From Streptomyces sp. DH12 (GTDB taxonomy: Bacteria > Actinomycetota > Actinomycetes > Streptomycetales > Streptomycetaceae): 64,000 nt of DNA. Below the pieces are notes generated by a model, which saw nothing but the letters and a program-made list of their open reading frames with translations, was not told where the DNA came from and searched no databases. Position 1 is the first letter of the stretch. Every line of letters begins with the position of its first letter. The stretch lies in the NCBI RefSeq assembly GCF_020873895.1, contig NZ_JAHWGT010000031.1:1-64000 (forward strand), given 5' to 3'. The position numbers were made by a program, and so were the translations under genes. Shown here one piece after another: positions 25,492 to 33,869 of this stretch.

Positions 25492-26264
25492 AGCGCGGCC
25501 CCTTCCGGGCCGACGACGTGGAGGTAGCCGCTCTCCACGGTGCCGCCGTCGCCGGGCAGCGCGCACAGTTCCTCGACGGTGCCGGTGAACCGGACGCGCC
25601 CGTCGAGGAGGACGGCGACGCGGTCGCAGGTGTGGGCCACGTCCTCCGCGAGGTGGGTGCTCATCACCACCGCCGACCGGGTGCCCAGCTCGCGGATGAG
25701 GTCGCGGAACCCCACGCGCTGGGCCGGGTCGAGACCGACCGTCGGCTCGTCGAGCAGGACGAGGGCCGGGCGGTTGACGACCGCCTGGGCGATGCCGACG
25801 CGGCGCAGCATGCCGCCGGACAGCTCGCCCATGCGGCGGTCGGCGTACTTGTCCATGCCGACCAGGGCGAGCGCCTCGCGGGCCCGCTCCCTGCGCTCCC
25901 GGCCGGGCACCTTGCGCAGCCAGGCGGCGTACTCGGTGAACTCCAGCGCGGTGAAGCGCGGGTAGAACCCGAACGACTGCGGCAGCACCCCGATGCGCTC
26001 CCGTACCCGGCGAACGGTGCGGCGGTCCGCCGCCCGTTCGCCGAGAAGGGTGACGGCGCCCTCCGCGGGCGGCTGGGCGGTGGTGAGGAGGGAGAGCAGG
26101 GTGCTCTTCCCGGCGCCGTTCGGCCCGAGGAGGCCCGTCACGCCGGACGGGAAGGTCAGCGACACCCCGTCCAGCGCGGCGAGCGCCCCGTAGCGGACCG
26201 ACACGGCCTCGACGGCCGCGACCGGCGGGGAGCCGGCCGCGGCGCGTTCGTTGCCAAGGGACAC
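25488..26264 (-). CDS. ABC transporter ATP-binding protein
   Basis: 258 aa. Walker A GPNGAGKST (about 48-56), Q-loop VLPQSFGFYPRFT, signature ELSGGMLRR, Walker B LVLLDEPTVGLDP and the H-loop MSTHLAED are all intact, so it should be an active ATPase. The DrrA/CcmA-like sequence is typical of ABC-2 transporters. It is the first gene of a three-gene coupled set and follows the small secreted protein gene by 29 bp on the same strand, so a common transcript from upstream of 26716 is likely. Confidence 0.95.
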   Translation of the reverse strand: MSLGNERAAAGSPPVAAVEAVSVRYGALAALDGVSLTFPSGVTGLLGPNGAGKSTLLSLLTTAQPPAEGAVTLLGERAADRRTVRRVRERIGVLPQSFGFYPRFTALEFTEYAAWLRKVPGRERRERAREALALVGMDKYADRRMGELSGGMLRRVGIAQAVVNRPALVLLDEPTVGLDPAQRVGFRDLIRELGTRSAVVMSTHLAEDVAHTCDRVAVLLDGRVRFTGTVEELCALPGDGGTVESGYLHVVGPEGAAL

Positions 26265-26293
26265 GTTGTTCCTGTCGGTTCTGTCGTGCGGTG

Positions 26294-26716
26294 CTAGTTC
26301 TGCGCGTTCACGTAACCGTAGGCGCGGCTGCCGGGGATGCCGGCCCAGGTCGCCTTCGTGTAGTACTTCTTGTTCGTGCCGGTGCCGGCGTAGGAGCCGC
26401 AGCCGTACGCCGAAGAGTAGTTCTTCGACACGGACGCCTTCTTCGTGTCCGGCGCCCAGGAGACGTCCTCGTAGACGTAGCCGCTGAAGGTCTGGACGTG
26501 GCTGGTCGGGACGTCGCCGCAGGCACGGGCCTTGCCGCTGCCCGGACCCGCCCAGCGGTCGCCGTCCTCCTTGCTGCCGGCGGTGGCTATGGCGAACGGC
26601 AGACGGCTGCCGCTGATCTCGCCCGCGATCGCGCTGAACGCCGGGACGACGACGGCGACGGCGGTGGCCGCCGCGACGACCGCGGTCCTGCCCTTGCCGG
26701 ACATGAGGTTCCTCAT
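26294..26716 (-). CDS. Small secreted protein upstream of an ABC transporter
   Basis: 140 aa. ATG 26716 follows GGGGGAG. A Sec signal peptide (MRNLMSGKGR then a hydrophobic stretch ending AFSAIAGE) leaves a mature protein of about 105 residues rich in Tyr, Gly, Ser and Lys, with two Cys (ACGDV, YGCGSY) that could form one disulphide. The C-terminus SKNYSSAYGCGSY ... KKYYTKATWAG ... AYGYVN recalls lactococcin 972-like bacteriocins, which are also encoded next to ABC transporters, but similarity is weak. It may be the substrate, signal or immunity target of the adjacent transporter. No family assigned. Confidence 0.75.
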   Translation of the reverse strand: MRNLMSGKGRTAVVAAATAVAVVVPAFSAIAGEISGSRLPFAIATAGSKEDGDRWAGPGSGKARACGDVPTSHVQTFSGYVYEDVSWAPDTKKASVSKNYSSAYGCGSYAGTGTNKKYYTKATWAGIPGSRAYGYVNAQN

Positions 26717-26798
26717 GCGCAACTCCCCCTGATTGCTTGTTCCTTGATCGGTCGCCATCGAGCCTAGGCAGCCGGTTCGGGTACGTCTGTGGCGGAGA

Positions 26799-27704
26799 TC
26801 ACCATCGGCGCCGATCTGTCGTAAGGGCGGGATCTCGTTCATCCCTGGCCGGAAAGCGCCGGGTTGGTCGCCCTTCGTCGGAATCCTTCCGTCCGCCGGT
26901 TCCCGGCTCCTGCCGCTCTTCCGCCGCCGGGGTCGCCTGGTGGTGGTACATGCGCCACGGCGCCCCGGAGTCGTCCGCCGCCCGCCGCCACAGCGAGCTG
27001 CGGTACGCCCGCCGGCCCGCCGCCACCGTCTCGTACGTCAGGTGCACGACGTCCGGCGCGAGCAGGACGCCCACCATGGCGGAGGGTTCGTAGCGGGCTC
27101 CCCGCGCGTCGCCGCCGGGCAGGTCGGGCAGCGCGGCGAGCAGCTCCTCGCGCCTCCAGCGCCGCCCCGACGCGCCGACCTCCGTGAACTCCGGGTCGAG
27201 GAGCCGCCCGGCCTCCTGCCGGGAGGACCGTACGGACGGCTCCAGCAGCCGCAGCTCACCCGCGACGGCCGCGGCCACCGGGTCGAGCGGTTCCACCACC
27301 CGGAACCGCTCGCACACCACCGGGGTCGCGTCGTCCACGGTGAACGCCGGGTCGCCGAGCAGGGCGCGCAGCTGTTCGCCATGCCAGAACCGCTCGTGCC
27401 CGGCCCGCCACTCGGCGACCGACCGGTGCCCCTCGCCCTCGTCGACGGCGTGCCGCAGGTCGACCTCGCCCAGCGGCACCACCCGCACCTCCGTAACCTC
27501 CACCACCGCGACGGGCCGACCGTCGGAGTCGATCAGCGCCGACCGCGACCCGGCGGCGGGGAGCGGCTCGCCCTCGGCCTCGTACGCGGCGAGCAGCCCG
27601 GTCGTGGCAGTCTTCGCCCCGGTCAGCACGGCGGCGACCAGCCGGTCGCGCAGCGGGCCCGGGAAGGCGAGCAGGTACGGGGGCAGGTGCGCGACGTCGC
27701 TCAT
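26799..27704 (-). CDS. Fusion of an ASCH domain and an NTF2-like (DUF4440) domain
   Basis: 301 aa. The N-terminal part (about 10-130) is an ASCH domain: VLTGAKTATTGLL, a VVEVTEV strand and EGHRSVAEWRAGHERFW. ASCH domains bind RNA or modified nucleotides; YqfB hydrolyses N4-acetylcytidine. The second part (about 135-255) looks like an NTF2/DUF4440 domain with LLEPSVRSSRQEAGRLLDPEFTEVGASGRRW and WRMYHHQ. The last 40 residues are charged and probably disordered. ATG 27704 is preferred over a GTG at 27719. A physical fusion suggests linked functions, but no substrate is known. Confidence 0.8.
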   Translation of the reverse strand: MSDVAHLPPYLLAFPGPLRDRLVAAVLTGAKTATTGLLAAYEAEGEPLPAAGSRSALIDSDGRPVAVVEVTEVRVVPLGEVDLRHAVDEGEGHRSVAEWRAGHERFWHGEQLRALLGDPAFTVDDATPVVCERFRVVEPLDPVAAAVAGELRLLEPSVRSSRQEAGRLLDPEFTEVGASGRRWRREELLAALPDLPGGDARGARYEPSAMVGVLLAPDVVHLTYETVAAGRRAYRSSLWRRAADDSGAPWRMYHHQATPAAEERQEPGTGGRKDSDEGRPTRRFPARDERDPALTTDRRRW

Positions 27705-27729
27705 GGGCCGTAGCGTCACACACGGCCGC

Positions 27730-27763
27730 GCCGGGGCGCCCCCGGATTTCGGGAGGCCCCGGC
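27730..27763 (-). terminator. Hairpin after gntP
   Basis: GCCGGGGC at 27730-27737 pairs with GCCCCGGC at 27756-27763, with further partial pairing inside. It lies between the gntP 3' end and the next gene. Confidence 0.55.
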
Positions 27764-27800
27764 GTCGCGGGTGCGGGAACGGCGCGGCGGGCGCCGGTGG

Positions 27801-29201
27801 CTACAGCACCAGGGACAGCAGCAGCACGCAGACGATCCCGACGGCGGAGATGAGGGTCTCCATCACCGACCAGGTCTTGACGGTCTGTCCGACGCTCATC
27901 CCGAAGTACTCCTTCACCAGCCAGAAGCCGGCGTCGTTGACGTGGCTGAAGAAGAGCGAGCCGGCGCCGATCGCGAGGACGAGCAGCGCCGCGTGGGTGG
28001 TGGACATGTCGGCGGCCAGCGGCGCGACCAGGCCCGCGGCCGAGATGGTGGCCACGGTCGCCGAGCCCGTCGCGAGCCGGATGGCCACGGCGATGAGCCA
28101 GCCGAGCAGCAGGGCGGGGACAGCCCAGTCCTGCGAGAGGTCGAGGATCACCCGTCCCACGCCCAGGTCGATCAGCGTGGTCTTGAAGCCGCCGCCCGCG
28201 CCGACGATCAGCAGGACGCCGGCGATCGGCGCGAGCGAGCGTTCGACGGTCGTGGAGATCCGCTCCTTGGTGAAGCCGGCGGCGCGGCCCAGGGTGAACA
28301 GGCCGACGACCACGGCGGCGAGCAGGGCGACCAGCGGGGAGCCGACGACGTCCGTGACCCGCTGCACGCCGTCCCGCGGGTCGTCCACGACGATGTCGAC
28401 GAGCGCCTTCACCATCATCAGGACGACCGGCAGCATGATCGTCGCGACGGTCGGGCCGAAGCCCGGCCGCTTCGGCGGCGCGTCGTCCGTGCTCCGCTGC
28501 GGCAGCATGCCCTCCGGCGCGGGGACGTCCACCCAGCGGGCGGCGTAGCGGGAGAAGAGCGGACCGGCGACGATCACCGTGGGTACGGCCACGACCAGGC
28601 CGAGGGCGAGGGTGACGCCGAGGTCCGCGCCGAGCGCGTCGATGGCGGCGAGCGGCCCGGGGTGCGGGGGGATCAGCCCGTGCATGACGGACAGGCCGGC
28701 GAGCGCGGGGACGCCGATCCGCATGAGGGAGTGGTTGCCGCGCCGGGCGACCATCAGCACCACGGGGATCAGCAGCACGATGCCGACCTCGAAGAAGAGC
28801 GGCAGCCCGATGACCGACGCGATGAGCACCATCGCCCACGGCATGGCCCGTCCGCTCGCCCTGGCGAGGATCGTGTCGACGATCCGGTCGGCGCCGCCCG
28901 AGTCGGCGAGCAGCTTGCCGAGGATCGCGCCGAGCGCCACGAGCACGCCGACCCCGGCGACCGTCGATCCCAACCCGCCGGTGAACGAAGCGATCGTCGC
29001 GTCGAGCGGCGCGCCCGCGAGGACGCCCAGGGCCAGCGATCCGATGGTCAGCGCCAGGAAGGCGTGCAGTCGGAAGGCGGTGATGAGGACGACGATCAGG
29101 GCGATGCCGGTGAGTACGGCCACGCCCAGTTGCGCGTCGCCCGCCGAGGTGATCGGTTCGGCGGCGTCCGCTGCCAGCATCTCGACGCTGAGTCTGGTCA
29201 C
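27801..29201 (-). CDS. gntP: GntP family gluconate:H+ symporter
   Basis: 466 aa from GTG after GAAGGGA. About 12-14 hydrophobic segments; GntP hallmarks include GLPLFFEVGIVLLIPVV (about 143-159), HGLIPPHPGPLAAI (about 185-198) and ATGSATVATISAAGL. Imports D-gluconate or a related sugar acid with protons. It lies downstream of gntK on the same strand with a 188-bp spacer, and a GntR family regulator diverges upstream, giving a complete gluconate uptake locus. Confidence 0.93.
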   Translation of the reverse strand: MTRLSVEMLAADAAEPITSAGDAQLGVAVLTGIALIVVLITAFRLHAFLALTIGSLALGVLAGAPLDATIASFTGGLGSTVAGVGVLVALGAILGKLLADSGGADRIVDTILARASGRAMPWAMVLIASVIGLPLFFEVGIVLLIPVVLMVARRGNHSLMRIGVPALAGLSVMHGLIPPHPGPLAAIDALGADLGVTLALGLVVAVPTVIVAGPLFSRYAARWVDVPAPEGMLPQRSTDDAPPKRPGFGPTVATIMLPVVLMMVKALVDIVVDDPRDGVQRVTDVVGSPLVALLAAVVVGLFTLGRAAGFTKERISTTVERSLAPIAGVLLIVGAGGGFKTTLIDLGVGRVILDLSQDWAVPALLLGWLIAVAIRLATGSATVATISAAGLVAPLAADMSTTHAALLVLAIGAGSLFFSHVNDAGFWLVKEYFGMSVGQTVKTWSVMETLISAVGIVCVLLLSLVL

Positions 29202-29389
29202 GGGGGGTCCCTTCGCGGGGTCGGTCGGGGGAACGGGGGGGCAGGGGATAAGGGGGGAACCGGAGGAACGGAGGAGCAGGAGGGGCAGGGGAGGGGAGTG
29301 CGGGGAACGCGGGGGAGCCAGGAGCGGGGGAGCGGGGCCCGGCGGAGCGGCCGGGGCGGCCGCGGTGTCCGAGGCGCGCCCCCGGCGGC
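29202..29389 (-). other. gntK-gntP spacer with a polypurine tract
   Basis: 188 bp between gntK and gntP. The plus strand from about 29221 to 29345 is strongly G/A-rich (repeated GGAGG and GGGG units), so a transcript on the minus strand would be polypyrimidine. No hairpin stands out. It may reduce gntP expression relative to gntK. Confidence 0.4.
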
Positions 29390-29917
29390 TCAGCCGGTCC
29401 GGCGCCGCAGCGCGGCCACCGCCCGGTCGGCGATGTCCTCCGGGGCGCCGGCCACGTCGACCGCGACCCCCGCCTCGTCGTCGCCGAGCGGCTGGAGTGC
29501 GGCGAACTGCGAGTCGAGCAGCGCCGTGGGCATGAAGTGGCCCCGGCGCGCCGCCATCCGCTCCCCGACGAGCGCGCGGTCGCCGGTCAGGTGCAGGAAG
29601 ACGAGGCCGGGCGCGGCCTCGCGCAGCCGGTCGCGGTAGCTCCGCTTCAGCGCCGAACCGCTCACCACGCCGCCGAGCCCCGCCCGCCCCGCGGCCCACC
29701 GGCCGATCGCGTCGAGCCAGGGCCACCGGTCGGCGTCGTCCAGCGGGACGCCGGCCGACATCTTGGCCACGTTCGCCTCGGGGTGGAAGTCGTCGCCCTC
29801 CGCGTAGGGCACGCCGAGCCGCTCGGCGACCAGCGGTCCGATGGTGGTCTTGCCGGTTCCGGCGACCCCCATCACGACGATGACCAGGGGAGTGTCCGTG
29901 GTGTCCGGTGTGTCCAT
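29390..29917 (-). CDS. gntK: Gluconokinase
   Basis: 175 aa, usual size. P-loop GVAGTGKTT (residues 17-25), EGDDFHPEANVAKMSAGVPLDDADRWPWL (about 39-67), CSALK-like SGSALKRSYRDRLR and GDRALVGERMAARRGHFMP are all family-typical. It phosphorylates D-gluconate to 6-phosphogluconate for the pentose phosphate or Entner-Doudoroff route. ATG 29917 was selected; the frame is open to 30019, but that lies in the operator region. It diverges from gntR, its likely repressor. Confidence 0.94.
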   Translation of the reverse strand: MDTPDTTDTPLVIVVMGVAGTGKTTIGPLVAERLGVPYAEGDDFHPEANVAKMSAGVPLDDADRWPWLDAIGRWAAGRAGLGGVVSGSALKRSYRDRLREAAPGLVFLHLTGDRALVGERMAARRGHFMPTALLDSQFAALQPLGDDEAGVAVDVAGAPEDIADRAVAALRRRTG

Positions 29918-29987
29918 GGGGGCCTCGCTGTCCTGACGCTGTCCGGCGCCGTTCGCGGCGTCGGGACACTGAAACCCATCAGGTACG

Positions 29988-30023
29988 ACGTATTCAACCC
30001 CCTGTGATCTAAAAGTCATACGT
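29988..30023. promoter_or_regulatory. Putative GntR operator region
   Basis: ACGTAT (29988-29993) and ATACGT (30018-30023) form inverted half-sites in the AT-richer part of the gntK-gntR divergent region. The flanks GTACGACGTATTC and AGTCATACGTTTT add local symmetry. This is the only obvious dyad there, so GntR binding is inferred. Confidence 0.45.
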
Positions 30024-30058
30024 TTTGTTCACTGTCCTCGCCGGTCCTCGCCGCCGCT

Positions 30059-30064
30059 TACGCT
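30059..30064 (+). promoter_or_regulatory. Leaderless -10 box of gntR
   Basis: TACGCT ends 6 nt before the ATG and no ribosome-binding site is present, indicating a leaderless transcript. Confidence 0.55.
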
Positions 30065-30070
30065 TGGCGC

Positions 30071-30772
30071 ATGACGACGCAGGCCCAGGGGCTCCATACG
30101 CGCGTGCTGGACGCCCTGGGCCTCGCGATCACCGCGGGGGAGTACCCGCCCGGCAGCGTGCTGCGCACCGACGAGCTGGCCGCCCGCTTCGAGGTCTCCC
30201 GCACGGTGGTGCGGGAGGTCGTCCGTGTGCTGGAGTCCATGCACCTCGTGGAGTCCCGCCGCCGCGTCGGCGTGACCGTCCGGGCGGCCGAGCTGTGGAA
30301 CGTCTACGACCCGCAGGTCATCCGCTGGCGGCTCGCGGGCGCCGACCGCCCGCGCCAGCTGCGGTCCCTCACCGTGCTGCGCTCCGCCGTCGAACCGGTC
30401 GCCGCCGGGCTGGCCGCCCTGCACGCCACGCCGGAGGAGTGCCGCGCCCTCACGGAGGAGGCGCTCGGCATGGTCGCCACCTCGCGGGGCGGCCGGCTGG
30501 AGGCGTACCTCGTCCACGACGTGGCGTTCCACCGCGTGGTGCTGAACGCCTCGGGCAACGAGATGTTCGCCCGACTCGGCGACGTCGTGGCCGAGGTCCT
30601 CGCCGGCCGCACCCACCACCACGTGATGTTCGACGATCCCGACCCGGCCGCCGTCACCCTCCATGTGCAGGTCGCCGAGGCGGTGCGGGAGCGGGACGCG
30701 GCCCGCGCCGAGGAGCTGACCCGCCGGATCGCCGTGGGCGCCCTGCGCGAGCTGGACGTCCTCGCCCCGTGA
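30071..30772 (+). CDS. gntR: GntR/FadR (FCD) family regulator of gluconate genes
   Basis: 233 aa. The N-terminal winged helix-turn-helix (LRTDELAARFEVSRTVVREVVRVLESMHLVESRRRVGVTV, about 31-70) is followed by an FCD all-helical effector domain with the metal-binding VHDVAFHRVV and late HLQVAEAVRERDAARAEE-type His. Divergent orientation to gntK/gntP makes it the local gluconate-responsive repressor, as in other actinobacteria. Effector (gluconate or 6-phosphogluconate) is inferred. Starts leaderless. Confidence 0.92.
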   Translation: MTTQAQGLHTRVLDALGLAITAGEYPPGSVLRTDELAARFEVSRTVVREVVRVLESMHLVESRRRVGVTVRAAELWNVYDPQVIRWRLAGADRPRQLRSLTVLRSAVEPVAAGLAALHATPEECRALTEEALGMVATSRGGRLEAYLVHDVAFHRVVLNASGNEMFARLGDVVAEVLAGRTHHHVMFDDPDPAAVTLHVQVAEAVRERDAARAEELTRRIAVGALRELDVLAP

Positions 30773-30887
30773 GCACCGCCGTCCCGGGGGGATCGGAGCG
30801 GCGCCGCGAGTGCCCCGCGCGCGCCGGCGGGCGCCGGCGGTCCGGCCCGCGGGCCTCGTCACCGTATGTGACCACCGGTGCGCCCCC

Positions 30888-30925
30888 GGGGGTCCGGTGC
30901 GCCTGGTGGCCGGTCCCGGACCCCC
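30888..30925 (+). terminator. Terminator downstream of gntR
   Basis: Perfect 10-bp stem: GGGGGTCCGG (30888-30897) with CCGGACCCCC (30916-30925), 18-nt loop. Confidence 0.65.
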
Positions 30926-31156
30926 GCCGTGGCACCGCACCCGGGTGAACCGGTAAGTTACTGCCCCGTACGCAACCGGCACGTAACCTCAGAAACAGCT
31001 CAAATCTGCTTTTACGGGGTCTTGACGTGACATGGACCACAGCCAAGCACGGCTGCGGACTGTGACGATGTGCCACTGGCGCCGCCGCGGAGACGACCCC
31101 TGCCCCGCGGCCGGCGGGCGCCAGACCCGATCCCCCTCACAAAGGCGACCAACCAG
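30926..31156 (+). other. Leader region of the amino-acid permease
   Basis: 231 bp, the AT-richer part of a 384-bp gap. TTGACG at about 31021-31026 could be a -35 box, but no good -10 follows. GTTAC and later 5-mers at 11-nt intervals (about 30957-30995) vaguely recall GlnR sites without matching the consensus. The last 80 bp are GC-rich with a weak AAAGG ahead of the ATG. No small ORF or riboswitch was recognised. Confidence 0.3.
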
Positions 31157-32623
31157 ATGAGCGACCGCTCGCTGCCCGCGGCCCCCACCGGGAGCGCCGC
31201 AACCCCGGCGTCCCAGACGTCGCCGCACGTCGACGCCGGAGACGCCGGCTACAGCAAGGACCTCAAGTCCCGCCACGTCAACATGATCGCCATCGGCGGC
31301 GCGATCGGCACCGGCCTGTTCCTCGGCGCCGGCGGCCGCCTGGCGGGCGCGGGCCCCTCCCTCGCCATCGCGTACGCCGTCTGCGGCGTCTTCGCGTTCT
31401 TCGTCGTCCGCGCGCTCGGCGAGCTGGTCCTCTACCGCCCCTCCTCGGGCGCCTTCGTCAGCTACGCCCGCGAGTTCATGGGCGAGAAGGGCGCCTACGC
31501 GGCCGGCTGGCTGTACTTCCTCAACTGGTCGACCACCGCCGTCGCCGACATCACCGCGGCCGCCACCTACGCCCACTTCTGGGCCATGTTCAGCGACGTC
31601 CCGCAGTGGATACTCGCCCTGATCGCCCTCGCCGTCGTGCTCACCGCCAACCTGATCTCGGTGAAGTACTTCGGCGAGATGGAGTTCTGGTTCGCGATCA
31701 TCAAGGTCGCGGCCCTCGTGATCTTCATGTGCGTCGGCATCTTCCTGGTCGTCACGCAGCACGAGGTCGGCGGCCACGCCCCCGGCCTCGCCACGGTCGC
31801 CGACAACGGCGGCGTCTTCCCGCTGGGCATGCTGCCGATGCTGATGGTCGTCCAGGGCGTCGTCTTCGCGTACGCCTCCGTCGAGCTGGTCGGCGTCGCC
31901 GCCGGCGAGACCGAGAACCCCGAGAAGATCATGCCGAAGGCGATCAACTCGATCATGTGGCGGGTGGGCCTCTTCTACGTCGGCTCCGTCGTCCTGCTGG
32001 CGCTGCTCCTGCCGTACACCGCGTACTCCGGCGACCAGAGCCCCTTCGTGACCGTCTTCGACAAGCTCGGCATCCCTGGCACGGCCGGCATCATGAACCT
32101 GGTCGTCCTCACCGCCGCCCTCTCCAGCCTGAACTCCGGCCTGTACTCCACCGGCCGCATCCTGCGCTCGATGGCCATGGCCGGCTCCGCGCCGCGGTTC
32201 ACCGCCCGGATGAACAAGGGCCAGGTGCCCTACGGCGGCATCCTCCTCACCGCCGGCTTCGGCGTGCTGGGCGTCGGCCTGAACTACGTCATGCCGGGCG
32301 AGGCGTTCGAGATCGTGCTGAACCTCGCCTCCATCGGCATCCTCGGCACCTGGGGCATGATCATGATCTGCTCGCTGCTGTTCTGGTCCCGCTCCACGGA
32401 AGGGCGGGTCACCCGGCCGTCCTACCGGCTGCCCTGGGCCCCGTACACGCAGATCGTGACGCTCGTCTTCCTCGCGTCCGTCCTCGTCCTCATGTGGTGG
32501 GGCGGCGGCGTGGGCCGGACCACGGTCAACTGCCTGCCCCTGATCGCGGCGCTGCTCGTCGGCGGCTGGTTCGCCGTCCGCAAGCGGGTCAACGCGCTGG
32601 CGGCCGGGCAGCCGCGGGACTGA
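31157..32623 (+). CDS. Amino-acid permease, AAT family (asparagine/GABA-permease-like)
   Basis: 488 aa, 12 predicted helices. APC-superfamily hallmark IAIGGAIGTGLFLGAGG in helix 1 (about 44-60), SFASVELVGVAAGETENPEKIMPKAI-type loop (here YASVELVGVAAGETENP) and the helix 8 LNSGLYSTGRILRSMA stretch place it in the AAT branch with AnsP and GabP. It imports an amino acid with protons. The 35-residue N-terminal extension rich in Pro, Ala and Ser is common in Streptomyces homologues. The gene stands alone, so the substrate cannot be deduced from context. Confidence 0.92.
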   Translation: MSDRSLPAAPTGSAATPASQTSPHVDAGDAGYSKDLKSRHVNMIAIGGAIGTGLFLGAGGRLAGAGPSLAIAYAVCGVFAFFVVRALGELVLYRPSSGAFVSYAREFMGEKGAYAAGWLYFLNWSTTAVADITAAATYAHFWAMFSDVPQWILALIALAVVLTANLISVKYFGEMEFWFAIIKVAALVIFMCVGIFLVVTQHEVGGHAPGLATVADNGGVFPLGMLPMLMVVQGVVFAYASVELVGVAAGETENPEKIMPKAINSIMWRVGLFYVGSVVLLALLLPYTAYSGDQSPFVTVFDKLGIPGTAGIMNLVVLTAALSSLNSGLYSTGRILRSMAMAGSAPRFTARMNKGQVPYGGILLTAGFGVLGVGLNYVMPGEAFEIVLNLASIGILGTWGMIMICSLLFWSRSTEGRVTRPSYRLPWAPYTQIVTLVFLASVLVLMWWGGGVGRTTVNCLPLIAALLVGGWFAVRKRVNALAAGQPRD

Positions 32624-32648
32624 CCCCGGGCCGGCCCGCCCGCCCCAG

Positions 32649-32682
32649 CGGCCCCCGCCGGACAGCCGTCCGGGGGGGGCCG
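32649..32682 (+). terminator. Terminator after the permease gene
   Basis: Fifteen-bp stem with one mismatch: 32649-32663 with 32668-32682, AGCC loop, 26 bp after the stop codon. Confidence 0.65.
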
Positions 32683-32783
32683 CGCCCGTCTCACCGCCCG
32701 TCCGGCCGGAAACGGCCCCCCGCCACGCCCACCGGGCGCGATAGTGGTGCCGTACATCCGCACCGAGGAAGGGACGCGCCGCG

Positions 32784-33869
32784 ATGGCACAGCAGGTCCG
32801 AGGGGTCGTGGCCCCGGGGAAGAACGAGCCCGTGCGGGTGGAGACGGTCATCGTCCCGGACCCCGGCCCCGGCGAGGCGGTGGTGCGGGTCCAGGCGTGC
32901 GGGGTCTGCCACACCGACCTGCACTACAAGCAGGGCGGCATCAACGACGACTTCCCCTTCCTCCTCGGCCACGAGGCGGCGGGCGTCGTGGAGTCCGTCG
33001 GCCCGGGCGTCAGGGACGTCGCCCCCGGCGACTTCGTGATCCTCAACTGGCGGGCGGTGTGCGGCCGCTGCCGGGCCTGCCGGCGCGGCAGGCCCTGGTA
33101 CTGCTTCGACACCCACAACGCCACGCAGAGGATGACGCTGGAGGACGGCACCGAGCTGTCGGCCGCGCTGGGCATCGGCGCGTTCGCCGAGAAGACCCTG
33201 GTCGCCGCCGGCCAGTGCACCAAGGTCGACCCGTCCGTCGCCCCCGCCGTCGCCGGCCTGCTCGGCTGCGGAGTGATGGCCGGCATCGGCGCGGCCGTCA
33301 ACACCGGCGGGGTCGGCCGCGGCGACACGGTCGCCGTGATCGGCTGCGGCGGCGTCGGTGACGCCGCGATCGTCGGCTCCCGCCTCGCCGGGGCCGCCCG
33401 GATCATCGCCGTCGACATCGACGACCGGAAGCTGGAGACCGCCCGCTCCATGGGCGCCACCCACACCGTGAACAGCGGCACCACCGACCCCGTCGAGGCG
33501 ATCCGCGAACTGACCGGCGGATTCGGCGCCGACGTCGTCATCGAGGCGGTCGGCCGCCCCGAGACGTACCGGCAGGCGTTCTACGCCCGCGACCTCGCCG
33601 GCACGGTCGTCCTCGTCGGCGTCCCCACCCCCGACATGAGGCTGGAGCTCCCGCTGCTCGACGTCTTCGGGCGCGGCGGCGCGCTGAAGTCCTCCTGGTA
33701 CGGCGACTGCCTGCCCTCCCGGGACTTCCCCATGCTCGTCGACCTGCACCAGCAGGGCCGCATCGACCTCGGCGCCTTCGTCACCGAGACGATCGGCCTC
33801 GGCGACGTCGAGAAGGCGTTCGCGCGGATGCACGAGGGAGACGTCCTGCGCTCGGTGGTGGTCCTCTGA
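32784..33869 (+). CDS. mscR: S-(hydroxymethyl)mycothiol dehydrogenase
   Basis: 361 aa class III-type zinc alcohol dehydrogenase. Catalytic zinc: C42, H63-E64 (GHEAAG); structural zinc C93, C96, C99, C107; NAD-binding [18 protein letters not shown] (about 189-206). The MAQQVRGVV start, [26 protein letters not shown] and [18 protein letters not shown] segments identify the mycothiol-dependent formaldehyde dehydrogenase/MscR of actinobacteria. It oxidises the spontaneous adduct of formaldehyde and mycothiol (or reduces S-nitrosomycothiol). The MBL-fold gene overlaps its stop codon (TGATG), forming a fixed two-gene unit. mshC for mycothiol synthesis lies at 55 kb. Confidence 0.95.
   Translation: MAQQVRGVVAPGKNEPVRVETVIVPDPGPGEAVVRVQACGVCHTDLHYKQGGINDDFPFLLGHEAAGVVESVGPGVRDVAPGDFVILNWRAVCGRCRACRRGRPWYCFDTHNATQRMTLEDGTELSAALGIGAFAEKTLVAAGQCTKVDPSVAPAVAGLLGCGVMAGIGAAVNTGGVGRGDTVAVIGCGGVGDAAIVGSRLAGAARIIAVDIDDRKLETARSMGATHTVNSGTTDPVEAIRELTGGFGADVVIEAVGRPETYRQAFYARDLAGTVVLVGVPTPDMRLELPLLDVFGRGGALKSSWYGDCLPSRDFPMLVDLHQQGRIDLGAFVTETIGLGDVEKAFARMHEGDVLRSVVVL

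Noticed and set aside
30940-31010. GlnR box upstream of the amino-acid permease
   Set aside because: GTTAC-type 5-mers at 11-nt spacing exist, but fewer than half of the consensus positions match.
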